Notes: generated from the letters alone by a model not told the origin. A DNA stretch of 64,000 nucleotides from Brevundimonas halotolerans (GCF_003730275.1 NZ_QTTA01000005.1:16055-80054); one strand, 5' to 3'; numbered from the stretch's first letter, positions 24,345-33,264 are shown. Program-made: numbers and translations.

Positions 24345-26174
24345 ATGGCCGCGCGCCCTCCTCTTGTTGCCCTCAAGGATGTCCGCCTTCAGGACGGCCC
24401 CCGTCCCCTGTTCGAGGGTGTCGACATCGCGATCGAGCCGCGCACCCGCGCCTGCCTCGTGGGGCGGAACGGTGCCGGCAAATCCACCCTGATGAAAATC
24501 ATCATGGGCCAGGTCGAACCGGACTCGGGCGAGCGCGCCATCCAGTCCGGCATCCGCTTTGCCAATGTGCCCCAGGAACCGGTCATCACCGGCGACACCC
24601 TGCTGGACTATGCCACCTCGGGTGAGGCCGAGCCGTGGACCGCCGAGTCCTGGCTCGCCACCTTCGGCCTTGATCCGTCAAAGCCCGCCGTGAACCTTTC
24701 CGGTGGCGAAATCCGCCGTGCCGCGCTCGCCAAGGCCTTCGCCGAAGAGCCCGACCTGATGCTCCTCGACGAGCCGACCAACCACCTCGACATCCTCGCC
24801 ATCGAGCTGCTGGAAGAAGAGCTGATCTCGGCCCGCTGCGCCATACTGGTCGTCAGCCACGACCGCGCCTTCCTCAATCGCGTCACCCAGACCTGTCACT
24901 GGCTGGAAGGACGACGCGTCCGCAGCCTGAACAAGAGCTTCAACGCCTTCGACGAATGGGCCACCAAGGTCACCGAGGAAGAGGCCGAGTCCCTGCGCCG
25001 CCTGTCAAAGACCATCGAGCGCGAGACCGCCACCTTCTACAGCTCCATCACCGCCCGCCGCACCCGCAACGAGGGCCGCGCCCGATCCCTCGAGGCCCTG
25101 CGCGCCGAACGCGCCGAACGGCTCAAGGACGTGCCGCGCGACCTGCACCTCGGCGTCGACTCGGGCGCCATGTCCGGCAAGCTGGTCGCCGACCTCAAGG
25201 GCATCTCCAAGGGCTTCGGCGAGCGTACCGTCATCAAGCCCTTCACCACCCGCATCGTCCGCGGCGACCGGCTGGCCATCGTCGGCCCCAATGGCGCGGG
25301 CAAGACCACCCTGGTCAAGATCATGCTGGGCGAACTGGCCCCCGACACCGGCACCGTCCGCCTCGGTGCCAATCTGGACCCCGTCTACCTCGACCAGTCG
25401 CGTGAAGGGCTCAAGTCCGACATGACCCTGTGGGACGCCCTGACCCCCGGCGGCGGCGATTCCATTTTGGTGCGCGGCGTGTCCAAACACGTCGCCGCCT
25501 ATGCCAAGGACTTCCTGTTCCAGGAGGGCCAGCTGCGCCAGCCGATCTCGACCCTGTCGGGAGGCGAGCGCAACCGCCTGCTGCTGGCCCGCGCGCTTGC
25601 CAAGCCTGCCAACATGCTGGTTCTCGACGAGCCAACCAACGACCTCGACATGGACACCCTCGACAAGCTGGAAGAGCTGCTCGAGACCTATGACGGAACG
25701 CTGATCCTCGTCAGCCACGACCGCGATTTCGTCGATCGCCTCGCCACCTCGACCATCGCCATGAACGGTCGCGGCGACATCGTCGAGACCCCCGGTGGCT
25801 GGACCGATTTCATCCGCCAGAACCCCGGCTTCCTCAAGCCCGGCACCCACCAGCGGCCCCAGGACGCCGAGGCGGAACGCCGCTCTGCGGCCCCGGCTCC
25901 TGCCAGCGTCACCGCCGCCGCCGCTCCAAAAAAGGCGGTCAAGCTATCGTTCAAGGACGCCCACCGGCTCAAGGAGATCGAGGGCCTGATGGAAACCCTG
26001 CCCGCCGACATCGCCCGCCACGACGCCACCCTGTCCGATCCCGACCTCTACACCCGCGACCCCAAGGCCTTCGACCGCGCCATGACCAACGCCGCCCGCG
26101 CCCGCGCCCAACTCGAGGCCATCGAAGCGGAATGGCTGGAGCTGGAAGAAAAGAAGGCCGCACTCGAAGGCTGA
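24345..26174 (+). CDS. uup: ABC-F family ATPase (Uup-like)
   Basis: A 609-residue soluble tandem ABC ATPase without membrane domains. ABC1 has [27 protein letters not shown] and [13 protein letters not shown]2 has [27 protein letters not shown] and [12 protein letters not shown] charged linker separates them, and a C-terminal coiled coil (about 530-609) follows, as in Uup. ABC-F proteins act on ribosomes or, for Uup, on branched DNA intermediates. The symbol is a best match from architecture, not proof. The ATG at 24345 is preferred over the TTG at 24327. Confidence 0.88.
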   Translation: MAARPPLVALKDVRLQDGPRPLFEGVDIAIEPRTRACLVGRNGAGKSTLMKIIMGQVEPDSGERAIQSGIRFANVPQEPVITGDTLLDYATSGEAEPWTAESWLATFGLDPSKPAVNLSGGEIRRAALAKAFAEEPDLMLLDEPTNHLDILAIELLEEELISARCAILVVSHDRAFLNRVTQTCHWLEGRRVRSLNKSFNAFDEWATKVTEEEAESLRRLSKTIERETATFYSSITARRTRNEGRARSLEALRAERAERLKDVPRDLHLGVDSGAMSGKLVADLKGISKGFGERTVIKPFTTRIVRGDRLAIVGPNGAGKTTLVKIMLGELAPDTGTVRLGANLDPVYLDQSREGLKSDMTLWDALTPGGGDSILVRGVSKHVAAYAKDFLFQEGQLRQPISTLSGGERNRLLLARALAKPANMLVLDEPTNDLDMDTLDKLEELLETYDGTLILVSHDRDFVDRLATSTIAMNGRGDIVETPGGWTDFIRQNPGFLKPGTHQRPQDAEAERRSAAPAPASVTAAAAPKKAVKLSFKDAHRLKEIEGLMETLPADIARHDATLSDPDLYTRDPKAFDRAMTNAARARAQLEAIEAEWLELEEKKAALEG

Positions 26175-26814
26175 TCCAGAATCTGTGGACAGATCAATTC
26201 ACGGATTTTCCGAGGGTATTTGAAACCACCCACAGACTGTCCCAAACTTGTCCACCGGACGGGGCTCAAATCCCCACAGGGTGGGCATTTCCGGCGCTTG
26301 CCGAATAGCGGATTTCGTCGGAACGTCAACGGGCCGAGGGACACGGCAGCGCGGAAAACCGGGGAGACCCGGGGCTCAAGGCGAACCGGTCCGGCTCTCG
26401 GATCCAGGGTAACGGGCGATCTCCGGATCGTAACGGACCCCGGACCGGATCAAGGCTTCGAGGCAGGGTTTCGGCTCATACCTCGGGGAACCGGATCGGG
26501 ATCGGAAGACGGCGCAGGCCAGACCTGCGGGACGCGACCGGACCAGAGTCGAGGGATACAGCCGACCGTCACCGGGGTTCGCTCCGCTGACGCCCAGGCC
26601 AGGGTCCAGAACTCAATGGCCAAGTCCAACCCGGACTTGGCGAGGGCGCGAAACGCAACGGTTCGACCGGGCGTTCCGCGCCCTCGCTCAATTCCGGCTC
26701 CATATTCCTCCCCCATCGGGGGAGGGGGACCGCGTAGCGGTGGAGGGGGCAGCGCCGCCATTCCCGCCCGAAACCGCCCTTTCCTTCGCGGAAGTCAGGC
26801 CCTAAACCTTGGCC
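26175..26814. other. 640-base non-coding stretch with several strong hairpins
   Basis: No reading frame here looks coding. Seen hairpins: GCAGG-ccaga-CCTGC near 26513; GCCAAGTCC-aaccc-GGACTTGGC at 26619-26641; and a nested stem at 26641-26686 with a perfect 10-base outer pairing (CGAGGGCGCG with CGCGCCCTCG) plus inner ACGC/GCGT and CGGT/ACCG pairings. A double-hairpin repeat follows at 26708-26750. The density of pairing suggests a structured RNA or a stack of repeats. I cannot match it to a known RNA family. Confidence 0.45.
26708..26750. repeat. Double-hairpin repeat, intergenic copy
   Basis: CTCCCCC-ATC-GGGGGAG, then ACCGC-GTA-GCGGT and GGAGGGGGC. Same architecture as the copy inside the capsid gene at 16034-16078. 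Confidence 0.75.
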
Positions 26815-27870
26815 ATGCGCCGCCCGCCCGTCCGCTTCGCCACTCTGGATCGTCGAATCCTGCTGACCGGTGCTGCGGCGCTGGGTCTGTCGGCGACGGT
26901 CGCCGCCTGCGGCTCGTCCGAACCGGCCATTGACGAGAACGGCCGCGTCCGTCTGCGCCTCGCGGTCGGCGACCCCGCCGGTGCCGAACTGGGCGGCTTC
27001 TATCAGGCCCTGGCCACCGGCCTCTACGAAGCGCGCGGCCTGAATGTGCAACTGGTGCGGCCCGGTTTCGGTCAGGATGTGCCGCGTGCCCTGGCCTCGG
27101 GCAAGGCCGAGCTGGGCCTCGTCGCCGACAGCTTCACGGCCCTGCGACTGGTCGAGGAGGAGGCCCCGGTCAAGGCCGTCGCCGTCTTCTTCCAGAAGTC
27201 CCCGCGCGCCCTGATCCGCCATGCGGAGGCCGGCCCCGCTGCTGCCCCGCCTGTGCCGCCCGCACCGGCGCCGGTTCAGGTCGCCGAAGCCGATCGCGAC
27301 ACCCTCTGGCCGTGGTTCCGGACCCTGAGCGGATTCACCGACGACCAACTGGCCGACCATGACCTCGAAGCCTTCATCCGCGACCCGAACGCCCTCATGC
27401 TCGGCCATGTGACGCGCGAGCCTGTCCTGATCCCCGAAGCGGGCGGCGCAGTCCCGACCAGCCGGCTGCTGTTCGAGGATGGCTTTGCCTCCTACGGCGC
27501 CCTCGTGCTGGCCCCCACGGCCTTTGCCCGCGACAACGATGAGGCGCTGCGAGCCTTCATCGCCGCCTCGGTTGAGGGCTGGGCGGCCTATATCGAGGGT
27601 GACCCAGACCCCGCTCACACCCTGATCCGGCGCGCCAACCGCGCCATGACGACCGAGCAGCTGGAACAGGCCCGCGACGCCTTGCTCGATGCGGCCCTCG
27701 TCACCGGCGACGCCCCGTCGGTATCCATCGGCAGCATGTCGGCCGACCGCTGGCGCACCTTCTACGAAAGCGCGTCAGAGGCGGGTGTCTTCCCAGCGGG
27801 TCTCGACTGGCAGCAGGCCTTCACCACCGACTATCTGTCGCCCGCCGTCACTCCGGCCCCCGCTTCCTGA
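26815..27870 (+). CDS. NMT1/SsuA-like solute-binding lipoprotein, orphan
   Basis: A 351-residue protein with a twin-Arg-like leader (RRILLTGAAALGL) and a lipobox ending AAC, so probably an exported lipoprotein. The first half matches the periplasmic binding fold of the NMT1/THI5/SsuA type (GGFYQALATGLYEARGLNVQ, LASGKAELGLVADSFTALRL). The segment around residues 138-155 is a Pro/Ala-rich linker (AAAPPVPPAPAPVQVAE) not usual in this fold. The second half resumes with GFASYGALVLAPTAFARDND. No permease or ATPase gene is adjacent, so transport of a defined substrate cannot be inferred. I took the ATG at 26815; the TTG two codons earlier is a possible alternative. Confidence 0.8.
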   Translation: MRRPPVRFATLDRRILLTGAAALGLSATVAACGSSEPAIDENGRVRLRLAVGDPAGAELGGFYQALATGLYEARGLNVQLVRPGFGQDVPRALASGKAELGLVADSFTALRLVEEEAPVKAVAVFFQKSPRALIRHAEAGPAAAPPVPPAPAPVQVAEADRDTLWPWFRTLSGFTDDQLADHDLEAFIRDPNALMLGHVTREPVLIPEAGGAVPTSRLLFEDGFASYGALVLAPTAFARDNDEALRAFIAASVEGWAAYIEGDPDPAHTLIRRANRAMTTEQLEQARDALLDAALVTGDAPSVSIGSMSADRWRTFYESASEAGVFPAGLDWQQAFTTDYLSPAVTPAPAS

Positions 27871-27906
27871 ACAGACCCGCCGATTAAGGCTGTTTGCGCC
27901 CGGCTG

Positions 27907-27921
27907 TTAGCGACGGGTTAA
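27907..27921 (+). promoter_or_regulatory. CtrA-box-like site TTAG-N7-TTAA
   Basis: TTAG (27907-27910), seven bases, TTAA (27918-27921), one mismatch from the CtrA consensus TTAA-N7-TTAA. It lies 50 bases upstream of the Pro-rich gene, with another TTAA at 27933-27936. Confidence 0.4.
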
Positions 27922-27970
27922 GTCTGGACGCCTTAACCTTTGGTCCGATCCCCCATTTGCCGGAGGTGGA

Positions 27971-28924
27971 ATGCGACCCGACCCGTCCACATCGCTGTCC
28001 CGACCCGGCCGGCTGCTCGGCGCAGCTGCGGCCCTGGGCCTGACTGTGGTGGCCATGCCCGCCGTGGCCCAGGACGCGCCTGCCCTTCGCTATCTGGACT
28101 GGAACGGTCGCCCCGAGCCGGTGGCCATGGCCCGCGCCACCCCCAGCGCCCGTGGCGACGTCCCGGCTCTCCGTCCCGCCGCCCCCGTCATCCCCCATGC
28201 GGGCAGCCAGTCGATGGCTGCCGTCCCGCAACTGCGTCCGGCCACGCCGCTTCTGCCCGGCCGCAGCGTGGACGCCGACGGTCGCCCCGGCCTGACCCCG
28301 GCCGATGCCTTCTTCGCGCCCCCGCCGGTCCAGTCCCGTTCCCAGCCTGCGCCTGCCCCTGCTCGGACCGTCGCCGCGCCCGTCGAGGCACCGACGCCCG
28401 TCCGGCAGATGCCCGAGCCTCCGCCCGCCCGCGCCCAGCCTGCACCCCAGCCTGCACCGGCACCAGCGCCGGTGGCCTATTCCGCGCCTGCGCCCGCACC
28501 CGCCCGTCCGGCAGAATGGGCGGATGATCCCAATGCCCCGCGCTCCGATGCCCTGATCTGGTCCGTCGGCCAGCCGCAGCCCCCGTCAAGGCAGCCGCAG
28601 GCGACGCAGCCTCAGCCGACCCAGCCCCAACCTGCCCCCACCCAGGCCCAGACCCGCGCCCCGGCCCCGGCTCAGGCCCGCACCGAACCCTCCCCCCAGG
28701 GCGCCCGCTACTACTCCGTCCACCGCCAGAACGGCCGTCAGCCCGACCGCGCCGTCCTGCCGGAACAGGTCTATCTGGACGCCCTGCCGGTCCAGATGGA
28801 CCAGACGCCGACCTCGCCCAATATGGCCGAACCGCCCGGACCGCCCCAGCTGGTCCGCAATCCGGACGGCACCGTGCGCCGCACGACCGGCGAGTCGACC
28901 AGCAGCGCGGCCTCCCGCCAATGA
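27971..28924 (+). CDS. Exported Pro/Ala/Gln-rich protein of unknown function
   Basis: A 317-residue low-complexity protein. A hydrophobic leader (LLGAAAALGLTVVAMPAVAQ) ends in a plausible AVA-Q cleavage site. The rest is dominated by Pro, Ala and Gln (for example PAPAPAPVAYSAPAPAPA and repeated QPQPTQ units near 205-225) with no recognisable domain; it may be a periplasmic or surface linker. GGAGGTGG lies upstream of the ATG. Its stop overlaps the ATG of the following DUF2336 gene (ATGA), indicating an operon. Confidence 0.7.
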   Translation: MRPDPSTSLSRPGRLLGAAAALGLTVVAMPAVAQDAPALRYLDWNGRPEPVAMARATPSARGDVPALRPAAPVIPHAGSQSMAAVPQLRPATPLLPGRSVDADGRPGLTPADAFFAPPPVQSRSQPAPAPARTVAAPVEAPTPVRQMPEPPPARAQPAPQPAPAPAPVAYSAPAPAPARPAEWADDPNAPRSDALIWSVGQPQPPSRQPQATQPQPTQPQPAPTQAQTRAPAPAQARTEPSPQGARYYSVHRQNGRQPDRAVLPEQVYLDALPVQMDQTPTSPNMAEPPGPPQLVRNPDGTVRRTTGESTSSAASRQ

Positions 28925-30027
28925 CCCAGCCAGCCCCTGACGCTGTCGTGGAATCGCGTCTGCCTGACCTGATCGCCATGGCGCAGGAACCGTCCAGCGA
29001 GAAGCGCCGGGCCCTGCTGCGTGAACTGACCGAAGTCTTCTTCGGCACCGAGACCCACAGCGACAAAGAGACCGACCTGTACGGCGCCGTCCTGGCCGAA
29101 CTGTCCGCCGAGATGGAAACGGCGGTCCGCGCCGAACTGGCCCGGCGGTTCGCCGACAGTCCTGCCGCCCCCCGCACCCTGATCCGCCGCCTGGCGAATG
29201 ACGAGGCCGAGGTGGCCACGCCCGTCCTGTCGGCCTCGCCGGTGCTGACCGATGCTGACCTGATCGAGGTCGCCCGCACCCAGGGTCAGGACCACCTGCG
29301 CGCTGTCTCAAGCCGCGAGGATGTGTCCGAGGCCGTTTCCGACGCCATCGTCGATCACGGCGACGACGAAACCCTGCACAGCCTGTTGTCCAACGAAGGC
29401 GCCCGCCTGTCGCGTCAGGCCAGCGAAAAGGCCGTAGAGCGCGCCCGCACCAATCCCGCCCTCCATGCCGCGACCGTCGAGCGCAAGAGCCTGCCGCCCG
29501 ATCTGCTCAACGAGATGTATTTCATCGTCGAGGCCCGGCTGCGCCACACCATCCTTGAGCGCAACGCCCAGATGGACCCGGCCCTTCTGGAAAGCGCGCT
29601 TGAGGCCGGCCGCACCCGGCTTGCGACCCAGGACGGCGCCCTGCCCGCCGACTATTCCGAGAGCCTCGCCTATGTCGAGGAACTGCATGCGGCTGGCCAG
29701 CTGACTCCCCAGATGCTGGCGCGCTTCCTGCGCTCGGACGGTCGTACCTGCTTCCTCATCGCTCTGGCCCGACTGGCCGACATCGACTTTCACACCGCCC
29801 GCCAGATCATCGAGCGCAAGGACCTGGATGCCCTGGCCGTGGTCTGCCGTTCCGCCGGTCTGGATCGCGCCCTGTTCCTGACCTACGCCGTGGTGCTCCT
29901 GAACGACGACGGCGACGCCATGGCCAAGGCCCATACCTATGGCCGCATGTATCAGGAACTGACCCCCGACGCGGCCCAGCGCACCCTGCGTTTCTGGCGC
30001 ATGCGCCGCGAAGCCAAGGCCGCCTGA
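28921..30027 (+). CDS. DUF2336 protein (1)
   Basis: A 368-residue all-helical protein of the DUF2336 family, found mainly in alphaproteobacteria and without assigned function. Recognisable blocks are LIEVARTQGQDHLRAVSSRE, VSEAVSDAIVDHGDDETL and LLSNEGARLSRQASEKAVER, HEAT-like repeats. The C-terminal half has GRTCFLIALARLADIDFHTA and QIIERKDLDALAVVCRSAGL. Coupled by a four-base overlap to the Pro-rich exported protein. A paralogue lies at 30680-31909, on the other side of mucR. Confidence 0.85.
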   Translation: MTQPAPDAVVESRLPDLIAMAQEPSSEKRRALLRELTEVFFGTETHSDKETDLYGAVLAELSAEMETAVRAELARRFADSPAAPRTLIRRLANDEAEVATPVLSASPVLTDADLIEVARTQGQDHLRAVSSREDVSEAVSDAIVDHGDDETLHSLLSNEGARLSRQASEKAVERARTNPALHAATVERKSLPPDLLNEMYFIVEARLRHTILERNAQMDPALLESALEAGRTRLATQDGALPADYSESLAYVEELHAAGQLTPQMLARFLRSDGRTCFLIALARLADIDFHTARQIIERKDLDALAVVCRSAGLDRALFLTYAVVLLNDDGDAMAKAHTYGRMYQELTPDAAQRTLRFWRMRREAKAA

Positions 30028-30037
30028 GGTCACAAAA

Positions 30038-30069
30038 AAGACCCGCCGGATCGCTCCAGCGGGTCTGTT
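30038..30069. terminator. Bidirectional terminator between DUF2336 and mucR
   Basis: AGACCCGC (30039-30046) and GCGGGTCT (30059-30066) with a 12-base loop, flanked by an A-run on the left and TTCTTT on the right, so it can terminate both convergent genes. Confidence 0.8.
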
Positions 30070-30088
30070 CTTTCAGGCCTTCGCCGTC

Positions 30089-30520
30089 TTACTTCTTGGC
30101 GCGGGCCGTCGTGCGGGCCGGCTTGCGGCCGCCCTGGCCCAGGCCCATCTGCTTGGCCAGTTCCGAACGGGCCTTGGCATAGTTCGGGGCGACCATCGGA
30201 TAGTCCTTGGCCAGACCCCATTTGGCCCGGTATTCCTCGGGGCTCATGTCGTATTTGGTGCGCAGGTGACGCTTCAGCGACTTGAACTTGCGACCGTCTT
30301 CCAGACAGATCAGATAGTCCGGCGTGATCGACTTGCGGATCGGCACCGCCGGATCCTTGACTTCCGGCTCCGGCTCGATGCCGTCACCCGACAGTTGCGA
30401 CAGGGTCGAGTGGATCGAACCGATCAGCGCAGGAACGGCCTCGGGCGGCAGGATGTTGTTGCTGACATAGGCGGAGATGATGTCCGCCGTCATTTCAAGC
30501 AGCTCGGCTTTTTCTTCCAT
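30089..30520 (-). CDS. mucR: MucR/Ros-family transcriptional regulator
   Basis: A 143-residue MucR/Ros regulator; in Caulobacter crescentus MucR proteins repress S-to-G1 transition genes together with SciP and CtrA. N-terminal oligomerisation part (MEEKAELLEMTADIISAYVSNN), then the zinc-finger-like DNA-binding region with CLEDGRKFKSLKRHLRTKYD and MSPEEYRAKWGLAKDYPMVA. The finger has Cys, Asp and His ligands, but the usual final His is Lys-Tyr, so metal binding may be altered or lost. I chose the ATG at 30520; the longer frame upstream is not conserved. Confidence 0.93.
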   Translation of the reverse strand: MEEKAELLEMTADIISAYVSNNILPPEAVPALIGSIHSTLSQLSGDGIEPEPEVKDPAVPIRKSITPDYLICLEDGRKFKSLKRHLRTKYDMSPEEYRAKWGLAKDYPMVAPNYAKARSELAKQMGLGQGGRKPARTTARAKK

Positions 30521-30679
30521 AGGTCGTCCAGACGTTTCCAGGGCGAGGCGAAACATCTTGGAGGAATCGCCCCTGATGCCGGGCTGATAGAACAAACGCC
30601 CCCTTGACGCAATTCAGGACGCGGATTTTCTGCATTGGCCACGCAAGTATAGAGCCGACTTGATGCAATCGCGGCGACT

Positions 30680-31909
30680 TTAACGCCCGAAATCTTGTGC
30701 CAACGCCATCATCGCCGCCCGCTCGGGGATGGAGTATTCATCCAGCTCGTCTGTGTCACCCTCGCGGATCGCCTTCAGCAGCGCCGGCGTCATGGCCGAG
30801 GTCAGCGACCAGTTCCAGTAGCGCAGCACCGTCTGGGCCCGGTCGACGGCCAGCATCTCGAACGTCACCTGCACCCGCTCCCAGGTCGGATGGACGCTAC
30901 CATCGGGCAGGGTCTCCGGCCGCTTCATCGACCGCCACAGCGCCGTCAGATACTCGCGGTCCAGCCCGGTCGCCTTGCACAGAATGGCCACCGGCTCTCC
31001 GCCCGGATCGCCCAGGATCTTGGCCCCGGTCAGCGGCTTGATCCCCGACAGATAGGCAATCTCGGCCACGGAGTCGCGGCCCATGCCCTGCCGCTCGATC
31101 TCGGTGATGGCGTGTTCCAGACTGTCATAGGGGCTCTTGTCGATCGCCCCGCGATTGCGCTGGCGCCGCTCGATGAACTGCAGCGCCTTTCGTGACACCG
31201 GGTCCTGCCAGCCCTCGTCGGCGGCCATGGCAAAGATGTCTTCCGACACCTCCTGCATGACTTCGCGTGACACGGCGAACCTTTGCAGAATGGTCCGGCG
31301 GTCCTGCTCGTTCGACCACCAGAACATCACATAGGCCCCCGACGGCCTAAGCTCCGGGCGCCGCAACAGATGCTCGCACAGGCGCGGCTGCGCCCGGCTC
31401 AGCGCCACCGCCGTCTCGATCCCGGTCTGCGACAGCCGGGCCGTGGTGTTGCGCAAAAGGGTGTCGACCACGTCGGGGTGCCCGGCCTCGATCAGGGCCT
31501 CCGACACCACTTCCGACACGCCCCGCCGGGCGGCAATACAGCGGTGATGATCATGACCCGTGTCCCGGACGCACGACAGCAGGTCGGCATCCGTCAGACC
31601 CGCACACCCCTCGATCAGCACGCCGGCAATGGCCGGATCATCCCGCAGCATCAGCCGCATCAGACCATTGGGCAGCTCCGCCAGGGGCGCCAGCCGGTGG
31701 GCCATCTTCAGCCGGTCCTCGGGCGTGGCCAGCCGCGCCATCTCGACCAGCAGGTCACCGACGACCGACCGCTCAAAGGCATTGATGCGACTGGTCGGCA
31801 GCGACACCACATCGGCCAGCCGCCGCAGCAACGCATGCCGCGCCTTCCACGTCGACGCCGGACCGGCCTCGGGCGCATCGTCTGGCGGACTGGAAAGAGG
31901 CTGGGACAT
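30680..31909 (-). CDS. DUF2336 protein (2)
   Basis: A 409-residue DUF2336 protein, paralogous to the one at 28921-30027. Shared blocks include LLSCVRDTGHDHHRCIAARR, VSEVVSEALIEAGHPDVVDT and LLRNTTARLSQTGIETAVAL. Predicted all-helical and cytoplasmic. It lies upstream of mucR on the same strand (159 bases to the mucR start). Nothing in the sequence gives a biochemical role. Confidence 0.85.
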   Translation of the reverse strand: MSQPLSSPPDDAPEAGPASTWKARHALLRRLADVVSLPTSRINAFERSVVGDLLVEMARLATPEDRLKMAHRLAPLAELPNGLMRLMLRDDPAIAGVLIEGCAGLTDADLLSCVRDTGHDHHRCIAARRGVSEVVSEALIEAGHPDVVDTLLRNTTARLSQTGIETAVALSRAQPRLCEHLLRRPELRPSGAYVMFWWSNEQDRRTILQRFAVSREVMQEVSEDIFAMAADEGWQDPVSRKALQFIERRQRNRGAIDKSPYDSLEHAITEIERQGMGRDSVAEIAYLSGIKPLTGAKILGDPGGEPVAILCKATGLDREYLTALWRSMKRPETLPDGSVHPTWERVQVTFEMLAVDRAQTVLRYWNWSLTSAMTPALLKAIREGDTDELDEYSIPERAAMMALAQDFGR

Positions 31910-31963
31910 GTCGCGGCGATCCTCGCCCCGTTCGGTTAACCGCCGGTCAAGAGCGATCTCGCC

Positions 31964-32521
31964 CTATGCCGCAGCCCAGGCCTGACGCAGCCAGCCCTCC
32001 AGCTCGGCATCAACCTCATCGACCGAAGACACGCGCACCCGATGCGTCACCATCGCATTCCACGATCCGGCGGCTTCCAGCCGACCGGCCGGTTCAACCC
32101 CCTTCAGCACCAGCCCGACATCCAGCCGATCCTTGGTCGAGGGCTGCAGCAGGGCAAACTGTTTCGACCGCCTCAGGCTGACATAGCCCTTCTTCGGCGC
32201 AAACTCGACGCTGTCCAGCCCCTGAACAAAGGTCGCCGCCTTGTCATAGGCCGGCTTCATCGCCGCCTTTGGCCCGGCGAACATGGTCGCCATCAGATCG
32301 TCGTCACCGCTCGACCCGGCGTCCGAGGCAAAGGTCTTGTGTGCCACCAGATTGGCATAGCCGTGCGTCAGGCCCTGCTCGGCCTTCAGCCACGCAACCA
32401 GCTGACCATGTTTGGCCTGACCACTGGCCCGTGCCAGCGCAATCCACTGGTCCAGCGACTTGCCCGTATTGGCCTCCAGATTGGCGATCATCGTCGCCGT
32501 CGCCGCATCCACATCCGCCAT
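31964..32521 (-). CDS. DUF4287 plus DUF5655 protein
   Basis: A 185-residue two-part protein. Residues 1-65 form a DUF4287 domain (MIANLEANTGKSLDQWIALA, LKAEQGLTHGYANLVAHKTF). Residues 75-180 form a DUF5655 domain (VEFAPKKGYVSLRRSKQFAL, LKGVEPAGRL, HRVRVSSVDEVDAELEGWL). The combination is common in bacteria but functionally uncharacterised; DUF5655 resembles small nucleic-acid-associated folds. It is followed by the vapBC pair on the same strand with a 36-base gap. Confidence 0.87.
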   Translation of the reverse strand: MADVDAATATMIANLEANTGKSLDQWIALARASGQAKHGQLVAWLKAEQGLTHGYANLVAHKTFASDAGSSGDDDLMATMFAGPKAAMKPAYDKAATFVQGLDSVEFAPKKGYVSLRRSKQFALLQPSTKDRLDVGLVLKGVEPAGRLEAAGSWNAMVTHRVRVSSVDEVDAELEGWLRQAWAAA

Positions 32522-32557
32522 GGCTCGTCCTCCCCAATCAACGCTCTGAGCAATCGC

Positions 32558-32956
32558 TCAATTGGCCGAGACAATATCCGTCAGGGCAAAGTCGTCACCC
32601 TTGTAGAGCAAAGGCACCTCCAGGGACGCGGCCAATGCATAGGCCGCGCAATCACCAAGGTTCAACCGGGCGGGGTGTACTCCCTTACCGAAGCGGAGGC
32701 GGGCCTCGGTCGCCAGCACGGCCAGTCGATCATCGAACGGGACGATTTCAACTCTGAACGCCCCGAGAAGCTTGCGAACATCGGGCACGGCCAACGGACC
32801 TCCAAGCTTCCCGATCACGGACTCGGCCTCAAACACCGAAAAGGCCGACATTCGGCAAGGGTTAGCCGCCATTATCTCGACAAGGCGCTGGGCCTCCGGC
32901 TCGGCCTTGATCACCGCCACGACGACGGAAGTGTCAATGACTATCAAGGACGTCAT
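32558..32956 (-). CDS. vapC: VapC-type PIN-domain toxin
   Basis: A 132-residue PIN-domain ribonuclease. Acidic residues of the metal site are visible: Asp8 (VIDTSVVV), Glu in FSVFEAESVIG, and the Asp of LNLGDCAAYALA, followed by PLLYKGDDFALTDI. The start overlaps the vapB 3' end by 23 bases, the usual antitoxin-first arrangement. The target RNA is unknown. Confidence 0.92.
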   Translation of the reverse strand: MTSLIVIDTSVVVAVIKAEPEAQRLVEIMAANPCRMSAFSVFEAESVIGKLGGPLAVPDVRKLLGAFRVEIVPFDDRLAVLATEARLRFGKGVHPARLNLGDCAAYALAASLEVPLLYKGDDFALTDIVSAN

Positions 32957-33200
32957 GCCACAGTGCGTCCCGAATTTCCTTTGTCGAGCGCGTATCTTTC
33001 ATCGGCAGAGCAGCGAACCGCTGCTGGATCCGTGCCACTTCGCTCCGGAGTTCAGCCTCCCGGGCTTCCCGGGCCTTCTCCAGCTCGCTCACATCGCGTT
33101 CGAGAGCCGCACGCACGGCCTCGGTGACGCCGGTTTCGCGCAGTTCTGCGGCCCGGCGCGCCAGCCGATCAACGTCCGGATTCTTGATATTCAGCGCCAT
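32934..33200 (-). CDS. vapB: VapB-type antitoxin
   Basis: An 88-residue antitoxin of the Rv0623/PSK-like VapB type. The N-terminus MALNIKNPDVDRLARRAAEL with TGVTEAVRAALERDV is the characteristic ribbon-helix-helix-like part; the Glu/Arg-rich C-terminus would wrap the toxin. It is preceded by a regular operator-like array at 33205-33264, consistent with autoregulation by VapBC. Confidence 0.92.
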   Translation of the reverse strand: MALNIKNPDVDRLARRAAELRETGVTEAVRAALERDVSELEKAREAREAELRSEVARIQQRFAALPMKDTRSTKEIRDALWHDVLDSH

Positions 33201-33204
33201 GTCA

Positions 33205-33264
33205 TCTTCCTCAGGTCACCTGGGAAGATAGCACATTCGAGGAAGACCTACGACACTGTCTTCC
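33205..33264. promoter_or_regulatory. Four TCTTCC/GGAAGA half-sites at 18-base spacing upstream of vapB
   Basis: TCTTCC at 33205, GGAAGA at 33223, GGAAGA at 33241 and TCTTCC at 33259, each exactly 18 bases apart, forming two inverted pairs. The inner pair of arms 33240-33247/33258-33265 is a perfect 8-base inverted repeat. The last half-site overlaps the cysK stop codon. Probable VapBC operator. Confidence 0.65.

Noticed and set aside
26170..26270. Replication origin with DnaA boxes (TGATCCAGA, CTGTCCACA, TTGTCCACC)
   Set aside because: Each has one or two mismatches, there is no AT-rich unwinding region, and neighbours are not origin genes.
26450..26761. 103-residue minus-strand frame (Pro-rich start)
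   Set aside because: Its first part is the double-hairpin repeat and the rest shows no coding character.
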